Origin: Henricia sp. BOLD:AAB3569
Lineage: Eukaryota > Echinodermata > Asteroidea > Spinulosida > Echinasteridae
DNA length: 64,000 bases
Reading direction: 5' to 3'
NCBI GenBank assembly: GCA_037783545.1
Contig: JBBELK010000317.1
Location: 930,001 to 994,000, forward strand
Position 1 is the stretch's first letter. Each line of letters begins with the position of its first letter. The position numbers and the translations under genes were made by a program. Positions 42,401 through 49,400 of this stretch are shown piece after piece. The notes beneath the pieces are model-generated. The model had not been told where the DNA came from, searched no databases, and was given only the letters and a program-made list of their open reading frames with translations.

Positions 42401-44250
42401 ATATCGTTAAAAATCCTCCGACATTTAGTAAAATAAATAATCCGGTTACATAAAGCAGTGCAGTAATTACAACACCTTTTTGCTTCCACATTCCATTAAA
42501 GGATTGGAAATTTCCCGTTTTTTCCCATGTATTTTTTAGGGAAGTATTTTTCATTATTGTTAGGTTAGAACGAAATCCAATTTTTGGAAAAACCTGGTAC
42601 GCTCCTTTAAATAAGATAACGTGATATTTTTTTAATTCAGAAAGCCCTATGCTCGGTTATCAACAGACATAGTATCTCTAGTTTTAATTGCGACTGCTCT
42701 TCTCTTGGTACTTTATTTGAACGTTTTCTCTCGTCAGAGCGTTTGCAGAGGAGTCGGTATGCACGTTACTATATCGGATTGAACGATAAACGCAAGGATG
42801 GAGACTGGCGTTGGTCGGACAACACCCAGGTACAAATGATCATCAGACTATACATGTATACCATTAACAATTACTGTTCCGCGTTCTAACATTTCAGAGC
42901 ATACTTCGCACATACTAATATCCTGCAATAATTGTCCACTTTAGAAACATTAAAGGCAATTGTTTTTTGCATAAATGCCCAGCATATTATTCGCAGATGA
43001 AACGTTTTGACGAAATCCGGGAACAACAGCATCACATGACTAAAGAATAGGCCTAATGTTGATAAACTGCCTTAAAATTCAGCCGTGGTTTTTGTGTTCA
43101 ATGATTGGTAAAAAAATAATCGTTTGCAAACGATTAAAAAAAGACCCACAAAGGTACCATTTTACCAGAGGGCAGCGTAAGAAAAAAATATTGATATTAA
43201 GTACAGGGGCATACTGTATCATTTTAGACGTATTTCAAGTCTGAGATCGCGCATACTTCACAAATTTATGAGGAGTATACCTTATACATAGTTAGTGATA
43301 CTCAATATCAGACTTGAAATAAGTATAACAAATATGGCACATCCCGCCTCCCGTACATGATATCAAGAATGTTTTCTTACGCTGCCCCCTGATTTTACAC
43401 GAGAAAAGAAAATAATGTGATGTTTGTTACTATTGCTATCAATATTTTAGTCAGATTTTTCTTGTCGACACATAAAGTAACATTTTGGTCGTTTAAGGTA
43501 AATTTCAAGAATTGGTATTATCGAGTACGTCTCATCGGGAGTAACAGGAACTGTGTCTACATAACTCCCTCCTACTACGGGGACCGCTGGACCACCACTG
43601 GATGCAACCGTCTAAGATATGGCTACATCTGCAAGAAGAAACTTTAAGTCTTGTAAGTGTATAACAATCCGGTAACTATAGGATTGTCTTCCCTGTATGT
43701 CCCCCTATCAGCCATTACAAGGAGGAATGAGGGTTGGGGGGGGGGGGGGGGGGGGGGTGGGTTCCGCTGTATGAGCTTTACGTTATCCTCACAGACATAA
43801 AACGCACAGGTCTATAGATTCACCAGTACTTCGTGACTTGCAAATTCACCTCTCATCAGTAGGCATATAGGATTTTACGCATAGTCGAACTGTTCCAGTC
43901 AAAATTTGCAGTTGTTCAATTTTAATAAACCTTTATAGGGGCCTATACTAAGTATGGCCCATGTAGATTTAAAATTGCTCCAACCAAAGAAATCGAATTT
44001 ACAGTAACAGCTGAATGAAATGTCTAATCACAAGGCAATATCACAAGGCAATTCCACAAGAAACATTCATGAAACTTGATACATTGTGCATGTTTTGGGC
44101 TATTCATGACCTAACTCGTTAAAATTGGAAAATGCAACAATAATTTTAAATGTTCTTCTCTCCGTTTCCTTTGCACAGATTCAGCCAGCGTGATCGACAC
44201 CCAAAGATTTATTGAAAAGAAGAAAAAAAGCTTAATAAATCATTAATTTA
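27458..44250 (+). CDS. Gene 2: secreted protein with 21 EGF repeats and a C-type lectin-like domain
   Basis: Inferred exons: 27458-27506 ([16 protein letters not shown], signal peptide), 28000-28029 ([10 protein letters not shown]), 28538-28600 ([12 protein letters not shown]), EGF 30392-30505, EGF 31227-31352, then 19 EGF exons of 120 nt between 31939 and 39933 (see the block entries), and lectin exons 40640-40810, 42738-42829 and 43498-43647. A spliced 3' UTR exon from 44179 with AATAAA at 44234-44239 is likely. Phase-1 junctions join consistently from exon 1 to the lectin domain. The EGF units begin D/E-x-N-E-C and carry the CxDx4FxCxC hydroxylation pattern, as in calcium-binding EGF domains. 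No transmembrane segment is seen, so the product is probably secreted or matrix-bound. The layout recalls fibropellin-like or lectican-like proteins, but I do not recognise a named orthologue. Exon count may vary between alleles. Confidence 0.75.
28775..29122 (+). mobile_element. tRNA-derived SINE, family B
   Basis: Head GGTACCGTGGCCGAGTGGTT, body with CATCCTTCGGAAGGGATGTA, and end TACCAGAAAGAATTAACA. The B-box region is altered by a short duplication (TTCGAACTTCCCCCGG twice). It lies in the third intron of gene 2. Confidence 0.85.
29320..29660 (+). mobile_element. LINE reverse transcriptase fragment, part 1
   Basis: The + frame reads [39 protein letters not shown], then after a frameshift [20 protein letters not shown] and TKSHS. 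These match the region after the RT catalytic domain of jockey/CR1-like LINEs. The element continues at 30108 after an insertion. Confidence 0.75.
29661..30104. mobile_element. CACTGTA-ended element nested in the LINE
   Basis: The ends CACTGTACGAATATTGGGCA and ATATTTTTTTACAGTG are short inverted repeats. The interior has repeated TTGGGCAA/TTGCCCAA motifs. It splits the LINE between SHS and [12 protein letters not shown], so it inserted later than the LINE. Similar motif content occurs at 44620-44790. Confidence 0.6.
30108..30240 (+). mobile_element. LINE reverse transcriptase fragment, part 2
   Basis: Reads [11 protein letters not shown], then after a frame change [20 protein letters not shown], the C-terminal end of the same LINE type (usual pattern W-N-S-L-P, then Y-x-L-x-x-F-K-x-x-x-x-x-x-L). 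Confidence 0.7.
30506..31226. other. Intron of gene 2 without other features
   Basis: AT-rich sequence between the first two EGF exons. Its second half (around 30880-31200) is similar to 50600-50960 at the same place in gene 3 (shared GAATACGACTAATTAGTATTCA-like run and TTATTAATGC), which supports paralogy of the genes. Confidence 0.5.
31405..31550. repeat. Dispersed repeat with GGCGCGCCCAGGATT / GGGTGCGCCACTG ends
   Basis: Bounded by ATGGCGCGCCCAGGATTTAT and CTTGGGTGCGCCACTG; interior C/G-rich. The right end resembles the repeat at 24050-24075 and 60045-60065. Confidence 0.5.
31939..33079 (+). repeat. Gene 2 EGF block, divergent first unit (4 exons)
   Basis: EGF exons 31939-32058 ([12 protein letters not shown]), 32329-32448 ([12 protein letters not shown]), 32542-32661 ([12 protein letters not shown], ending CQT) and 32960-33079 ([19 protein letters not shown]). 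They are the counterparts, in order, of the four exons of the 1737 bp unit that follows. This unit lacks the 106 bp MITE present in the later ones; the long insertion at 33415-33820 lies between it and the next unit. Confidence 0.85.
32729..32921 (-). mobile_element. Truncated SINE family B in an EGF intron (four co-amplified copies)
   Basis: The - strand reads TGAGTGGTTTAGGTCATTGA, a B-box-like GGGTTCGATACC, and the body block GATCCCAGAGCATCC. The same SINE lies in the matching intron of each later unit at about 34877-35067, 36614-36804 and 38351-38541, so it predates the amplification of the units. Confidence 0.8.
33415..33820. mobile_element. MITE inserted in one EGF unit only
   Basis: A 406 bp element with inverted ends GGGCGTGTTTGTTTC and GAAACAAACACGCCC, extended by GATC-rich complementary runs. 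In the matching introns of the next units (around 35560, 37297 and 39030) the flanking sequence GTTAAAGAAG or its variant is uninterrupted. AAA (possibly AAAG) flanks both ends, a likely short target duplication. No ORF. Confidence 0.85.
33964..35700 (+). repeat. Gene 2 EGF higher-order unit, copy 1 of 3 (1737 bp)
   Basis: EGF exons 33964-34083 ([12 protein letters not shown]), 34464-34583 ([12 protein letters not shown]), 34688-34807 ([12 protein letters not shown], ends CQT) and 35106-35225 ([12 protein letters not shown]). Introns contain a 106 bp MITE (34294-34399), the truncated SINE and a TGACGTCA site. The next two units start exactly 1737 bp apart and are nearly identical, including introns. 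Confidence 0.9.
34294..34399. mobile_element. 106 bp fold-back MITE, co-amplified with the EGF unit
   Basis: The arms GGCGTGTTCAATAGCACAAT and its complement (ending GCGCTATTGAACTCGCC) bound the element; TCAGA flanks both sides as a 5 bp target duplication. Identical copies lie at 36031-36136 and 37768-37873. The divergent first unit has an empty site near 32270 (ACCAGACCTCC). Confidence 0.85.
35701..37437 (+). repeat. Gene 2 EGF higher-order unit, copy 2 of 3
   Basis: EGF exons 35701-35820, 36201-36320, 36425-36544 and 36843-36962, each 1737 bp after its counterpart. In the first exon the hydroxylatable Asp (CTDLVNG) is Tyr (CTYLVNG), which removes the Asx-hydroxylation pattern. Otherwise nearly identical to copies 1 and 3. 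Confidence 0.9.
37438..39170 (+). repeat. Gene 2 EGF higher-order unit, copy 3 of 3
   Basis: EGF exons 37438-37557, 37938-38057, 38162-38281 and 38580-38699. The last intron (38700-39170) has more base differences than those of copies 1 and 2, as expected at the edge of an amplified block. Confidence 0.9.
39171..39933 (+). repeat. Gene 2 EGF block, terminal three exons
   Basis: EGF exons 39171-39290 ([21 protein letters not shown]), 39598-39717 ([28 protein letters not shown]) and 39814-39933 ([12 protein letters not shown]). They diverge from the units before them and are spaced differently, so they form the older edge of the array. Confidence 0.85.
40148..40214 (+). pseudogene. Half EGF exon before the lectin domain
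   Basis: Only the second half of an EGF unit remains: [16 protein letters not shown], then IFIAG. Its 3' end joins in phase with the lectin exon (codon G|AA), but the intron would start GCAAGT, a non-canonical GC donor. Its 5' side runs straight into intron-like sequence (TTTTAAGATTTGATTAAG), and an AG there gives the wrong phase. It is most likely an exon cut by unequal recombination and skipped. Confidence 0.5.
40408..40505. repeat. GACTCG microsatellite-like repeat
   Basis: Imperfect tandem ACTCGG/GACTCG units, for example GACTCGGACTCGGACTCGAG. It lies between the EGF array and the lectin exons. Confidence 0.75.
40640..43647 (+). CDS. C-type lectin-like domain exons of gene 2
   Basis: Exon 40640-40810 encodes [17 protein letters not shown] and then [14 protein letters not shown], the first two lectin cysteines and the first helix. 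Exon 42738-42829 encodes [21 protein letters not shown], the WIGL and W-x-W-S-D core. Exon 43498-43647 encodes [16 protein letters not shown] and YGYICKKKL with the stop. The phases (1, then 0) join correctly if the first donor is GTCAGC after TTTATCTACA, a weak but usable site. The calcium/sugar motifs EPN or QPD are not present at the expected place ([14 protein letters not shown] instead), so canonical mannose or galactose binding is doubtful. A protein or non-canonical ligand is possible. Confidence 0.82.
40988..41290. mobile_element. Two tandem fold-back MITEs flanked by TTAA
   Basis: Units 40988-41137 and 41142-41290 each start GCG(G/A)GCCTCCC and end in the complement, with inner repeats of GGTACGATT and CACGAATT. 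TTAA occurs before, between and after them (40984, 41138 and 41291), consistent with TTAA target duplication as in piggyBac-type elements. The pair lies in the first lectin-domain intron. Confidence 0.8.
41295..42140. other. Intron of gene 2 without other features
   Basis: No gene or clear element is seen except, at 42061-42120, the short repeat shared with positions 1-60. Confidence 0.4.
42144..42610. mobile_element. MITE with TTAAAGGAGC ends and poly(C) tract
   Basis: TTAAAGGAGCATGACCAG at the left and CTGGTACGCTCCTTTAA at the right are inverted repeats ~465 bp apart. A C run of about 22 lies at 42179-42200. Short ORFs on both strands lack any domain. Confidence 0.75.
43169..43389. mobile_element. 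MITE with AGGGCAGCGTAAGAAAA ends
   Basis: AGGGCAGCGTAAGAAAA and TTTTCTTACGCTGCCCCC are complementary and ~220 bp apart. Inner arms around TATTTCAAGTCTGA also pair. It sits in the last lectin intron. Confidence 0.75.
43738..43757. repeat. Poly(G) tract
   Basis: A run of about 20 G just downstream of the gene 2 stop codon, in the presumed 3' UTR intron. Confidence 0.85.
44179..44250 (+). other. Putative 3' UTR exon and poly(A) signal of gene 2
   Basis: A pyrimidine-rich acceptor (TTCTCTCCGTTTCCTTTGCACAG is its region) precedes 44179; AATAAA lies at 44234-44239. The matching donor would be GTAAGT at about 43656, shortly after the stop codon. Inference from splice-site quality only. Confidence 0.4.
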
Positions 44251-44484
44251 CCACCTTCCGGTTTGTAAACTATAGTAGGTTTAAACATGCTCGAAACGCA
44301 GTTGGTATTAAATCGAAAAAAAAATTAATCGAAAACGTCAAGGAACGAAACAATTATTTTCCTCAAGACATAACATACTTTGATGTTCTTGTTCTCTTAA
44401 ATACTTTGAACAGAAGTCTAAGCACGATTTGCATCGATTTCCTGCAGGCTATAAATTAGCTATTGTTTAATTTTCCCAACAGCG

Positions 44485-45085
44485 TTGTATTTGTGCGTTG
44501 GACAATCAGCAGCAGGTAATTAAAACCATGTCGTTATAGCTTTAATTTAATTTCCTAACAAATAAGCTCTTAAATTGAACTTGTAGTAAGATTATTCTGA
44601 AACTATTACGTGACATGGTTGGGCGAATTTGTTTAACCAACATCGCTTCGCGGGTGGTAAACATTATCACCATAGTTGGTTAAAATACAGCCCTCTGATC
44701 TTATATTTTACACAACCCGCAGTTAACCCCTGGTTAAAGAAAAATTTACCCAACTCATAGAATTTAACCAACATTGGTTTCCAACTCTGGCTCCCCAGAG
44801 TACCCGATAACGAACGGAACGAAGACTGTGTACACATCAACCCTTGGTTCTACGGAGATTACTGGTCGGATGTTCGCTGCAGCAACATCTACGGATATGT
44901 TTGCAAGAAATAATATAAGCTTAAATTAAGTTTACGCTACTAATGTTGTTCGCTCGGACTATCTGTTAAAATGCATGGTAAAATTGCTACTAATGCCCGG
45001 TTCGGTAAAATATAAATATTTAGGGGACCTTCTTGTTTCAAGAGCTGATGAAACTTACGCTTTCTGAAATAAAACGACTTCTGAA
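44485..45085 (+). pseudogene. Second lectin-domain tail downstream of gene 2
   Basis: Exon-like 44802-44912 encodes NEDCVHINPWFYG, DYWSDVRCSNIYGYVCKK and a stop, a good C-type lectin end. A short exon-like piece near 44500 (ALDNQQQ, ending CAG before GTAATT) resembles the end of the middle lectin exon (SDNTQ). The phases of the two pieces do not join cleanly and the N-terminal lectin exon is missing. The 3' UTR with CTGAAATAAAAC (about 45066) is homologous to that of gene 1. It could be a remnant or an alternative last exon of gene 2. Confidence 0.5.
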
Positions 45086-45094
45086 ACAAATTTT

Positions 45095-45790
45095 TATTTT
45101 AATTTTAATTACGGAAAACAAAAAGCCGAAATGATTTTTAAAAAAAATTGAAAAAACAAAACAAAGGAAAAACGAGTCGTTCCGTTTTCCGTTTTTACAA
45201 CTAAAGATTAAAAGCGAAAATAGACTGCTTTTTCATTTTCAAAGTGAAAACTGAAAAGCGAGGTGTGCTTATTTTATTTCTTTGTTTGTTTTCAATGTGA
45301 AAAACAAAACGTTTGGTTCTTCTTCAAAATGAATTAAACGATCATAAATGAAATACGAAAGAGTCTTGTTTTGTGTTCTTCGCTTTCAAAATTAAAGAAA
45401 AGACTATGAAATGTGTTTTTTCCATATTTCGTTTTTAATATGACAAATAAAAAGCGAAAAAGTCTCGTGCTTCGTTTTTTGTATTGAGAGCGAAAATCAA
45501 AATCAGTCTCGTTTTTTCTTTTCAGAATGAAAAGCAAAGAGAAAGAGAGTCCCGTTTTTTTTCTTTTCAAAATACAAAATGGAAACCGAAATAAATTGGA
45601 TTATTCATTTCAGTACATGCAAAATTAAAACAAAATCGTATATTGAATATGAAAATACAAACCGAAAAAGCTTGTGCTTTGTTTTTCATGAGTGATTAAT
45701 TTTTTCTTCGTTTTCAATATGAAAAATGAAAAACGAAAATGTCTCGTTTTTCGTTTTCAAAACGAAAAACGAAAAACGAAATGAATTTGG
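45095..45790. repeat. Long AT-rich array of GAAAA / TTTTC palindromic motifs
   Basis: About 700 bp in which every 15-30 bases a motif such as TTTCGTTTTCAATATGAAAA or AAAACGAAAAACGAAAAAC recurs in alternating orientation. The same type of array follows the gene 1 lectin tail (26590-26905). Open frames across it on either strand are low-complexity artefacts. Confidence 0.65.
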
Positions 45791-45954
45791 TTTCTTGTTT
45801 TAAAAAAAGAATACCACATAAATCTATACTCAATAGTGATCGGATAGCGGTGATGGGTGATGTTTTTAATTGTGGAATAATGTTCTTGGTTAATGTTGTG
45901 ATTAATAATAGAGATATTATCTTGTTGATTTAAGCTGCTATGGAGCTGCGTATT

Positions 45955-46010
45955 GCGTGGCACACATTTGGCGGGCGCGCATTGCTGACGAGCCTTGCCT
46001 TTAATATATT
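45955..46010. mobile_element. Half copy of the GCGCGC fold-back MITE
   Basis: GTGGCACACATTTGGCGGGC, then GCGCATTGCTGACGAGCC and a GCCTTTAAT end match the right arm of 59886-60030 and 9743-9871. The left arm is missing. Confidence 0.6.
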
Positions 46011-46298
46011 AGTTGTGCGGCTGTGTCAGTGCGTGCACGTTGCATTTTTAATGCGTGGCCTCCTACCGAAATGGGCAAGAAAATGTCGGCTTGTCAAAGG
46101 TGAGTAAACGCAAACAAATTTCCGCTAATGTATAAAAAACAACTATGTCGACTTTTAAAACATGTGCCATTAAATATCGGACACACGTGTTCCTTCTGAA
46201 GGGTTCTCTCCATTATGCCTGTATACCACTGCTGTTTTTTTATCAAAAAAATTAAAGCTTAACGTGTAAACAAATATTCATTATACACCGTTTAGATA

Positions 46299-46475
46299 AA
46301 AGGTGCAAAGCTTATCATCGCTAATGAATGCTAAACAAATTTTGCTAATGAGCTCTTGCTCACGGCACAGCCACCTGTCGGTGCCCAGTGGCTGAAGATA
46401 TTTAAGCAGGTATATATAAAATAGACATCAAAGTAATTTTCCGTGTTTTGTATTGACTGAAAGAACAGCAGAGCA
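46299..46475 (+). promoter_or_regulatory. Promoter of gene 3
   Basis: Aligned with 27296-27457: ATGAGCTCTTGCTCACGGCA, GGCTGAAGATATTTAAGCAG and a TATA box (TATATATAAAATA, 46411-46423) about 55 bp before the ATG. The next ~50 bp differ from gene 2. Confidence 0.65.
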
Positions 46476-49400
46476 ATGGACGAGTCGCGAGCATGGATAC
46501 CCCTCATGATTCTGGTCTTTTTTGGTGAGTTTTTGGCGTCTGCTATATAGCGCGTTTATTGTTTTGATGTAACAAATAAGTGCACATTAATTTGTCTTCA
46601 TATTATACATTGTTTTCAAATCGCATGGCAAGGTATATCTTTTAGATGTTTTTAAATCTTTTGAATGTGTGTGTGTCACCCAGCCAAAAGGTGCAAGTAA
46701 AAGCGTCTAGCGGTAATATTATCGTAACCATTTTCCGATAACTCCAACAACATGGTATTCCATGAAACATGACATGCGTATTCGATCGCTCTTGTGTTTT
46801 TATTAAGCACATTGTACTGTTAAGGACGGCGGGCGCACCACACTAAATAGAGCGCCCATGGGAAACGATGCTAAATGCCCATTATTCAAAAGGATTTTTT
46901 TTTATTAAACTTTATTTCAAGAGGGTGACCCTTACAGCTAAAAGGCTGACTTTAAAGGGGCCCTCAATACATGTTCACGTAAAACAAATAAAATAGCAAT
47001 AAACACATTACACATTTATATTGCACAATTATAGTTTCGAGAACCGAACATATCAGAGACAAACACAAACACAAACAAGATACAAGTAACAAACATAACA
47101 CAAAAATAAGTTGCGCTTCACACCCCCCAGGAGCAGCTAATAACATTATTAATTATCTTTAGTTTAGTTCTAAATGTGATAGGCCTATACGAAGAAGCAT
47201 TGCGGGTGTCAGATGGAAGTCAATTAAGAAAACTAGGTCCTTTGTAACAAAAGCTGCTTCTGAGGGATTCAGTCTGAACTCTTGGCAAAATGAAGTGGCC
47301 TTGAGATTGTGACCTTGTAGTCATATCTGTTCAATTTTTTATTCACTAATTTCCGCTTGAAATTAGTGAATAAAAGTGCGAACTAGGGCCACTTTTACGA
47401 GCTATATTGTCAAAAAAATATTTACAGTTGGAATACAAAATACGTACCCCACAACAGGATGATAGGCAATTTCTGCACTAGACCACACTCCTTCAGCTTT
47501 TAACTCCCTCTAATATAGCAAAATGAGGGCATACAAAATAATGCCATGGGCTCGGCGCATCGATTTCTGCCTGCGTATTAGGGTGCACCTGTTGCAACGA
47601 TCCACCAAAACATGCAATTTTTATAAAACACAACTTGGTCAGCCCCAAAGCATAGTCTTGATGCAAGACCGAAATTACTGCATGTTGGAGTTTGCGATCC
47701 CCGCACTAGTGTACGTATTGCAACGAATACTTGGGTTTTGAATCAAGACTATGCTTTGGGCTGACCCAAGTTGTGTTTTATCAAAATTGCATGTTTCGGT
47801 GGATCGCATGATTCGTTGCAACACGCCCATTACCGTACTGATGAAAGTTCACGTACCCTAAACATTGTTGTGGGCAAAACAGTTTTAGACAAAGTAATAA
47901 AAGTCTTATTTCAATGGCATTCTTAAAATTTATTTCAAATAACAAAAACAATTTCAAAAATCTGCCAAATTTGTTTTTCTCAATAATTTTGCAGGGCTGT
48001 CCCCATTTGGAGAAATAGTATCAGGTAGGACGTTATTTTTCATACTATTTTGAAGCAGTTTGTGGTTCAAATTCGTTAAATTATTAAACCAATTGTTTGT
48101 CAGTTACCGCAGCAGAGTAAACAAATGTATTAACGAAGCTTTATTTTCTAATTTTAAGTGATAGGAAAGCCAACATGCGGGAAGGACGAAGCATGCATTG
48201 ATGTGAATTGGGAAATACCGGGTATGTTTTCCTATATAATTATTTGCATGTATCTACCACGCCGTACACTGATATGAACACTTATTTTAAAGCATTTATG
48301 TATTTTGAACACCGCTAAAGTTTCATATGATTATGTGATGATAGATTTGGAATGCTTGTGCATAATTGTCAATTGCTGACATATACACACCGCAGTGTTT
48401 TGCATCGAATCACTTTCATTTAGCCGTTTGTTACATTTACACTATAAAGAACACTCTTTGGTATGTGGTACCTAATCACCCCTGAAATTAAAACAAAAAC
48501 AAACATGGGGTATTCAATTCACAATGCCTGCCCATAGCCAGTAAGGAGGGCCGAGGAAACAAATCAGAATGATTACAAATGCTGATCCGTGCGCGGAACA
48601 GCCAACTAGACTTGCGTTTGTTTGCCGACAAGGAACACGTGGCTGTTCCGGTAAATTTGTATGCAGAAAATGTATAATTTCACACAATACGGTTCATCGC
48701 ACGGCGCATAATGTGAGCTATTCTAAATATGAATAGGTGATTATTTTTAGGGATTATGACCCAGGAACCGCCGGGGTGAATGAATTCGATACAAATGTGG
48801 GAAATTTGGATGCAGTAAAAAGCAACTTGGCTCCACCGGGATTCGAACCGCGGACCTTCTGCTTAAACGTGCAGACTCCCTACTAATTGAGCTATGAAGC
48901 CAACTGCAGGTGGTCTCGAATCACGATATTGCAGTTGTTCATATACTCTAACTGACAGTTTGTTGTCTGTGATCCAGATTTTGACGTGTGTTCCTCAAAC
49001 CCTTGTCAAAACAATGGGGAATGCGTGGATCTTTTCATCGAGTACGGATGCAACTGCCAACCCGGATACTCTGGTACCAACTGTGAGAAAAGTAGGCATT
49101 ATCTTATGGTAATTCACTCTACGTGTTGTATCTGAGTAGAACATGTCTCCCAATCGTCTTTCCATTAACAAAATCCGGGAACCATAAAAGCATAACTGTA
49201 GTGGTTTCGAGGTACCGTGGCGAGTGGTTTGGGTCACTGACTTGCAATCGCAGGTAAAAACTTGGGGTTGCGGGTTCGAAACTCGCGCCGGCTGAGCAAG
49301 GCATTTAATCACACTTCCTCCATCCTTCGAAAGGGATGTAAAGCCGCTGGTCCAGTGTGTTAGGTATCAGTAACGCACTTATAAACATCCCAGAGCATTC

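Noticed and set aside
45334..45570. Lysine/arginine/phenylalanine-rich - strand ORF
   Set aside because: Low-complexity translation of the GAAAA/TTTTC array.
48830..48901. Working tRNA gene on the - strand
   Set aside because: The acceptor and D stems pair, but the anticodon loop has eight bases without U33 in place, the T-stem is poor, and a SINE-like body follows.
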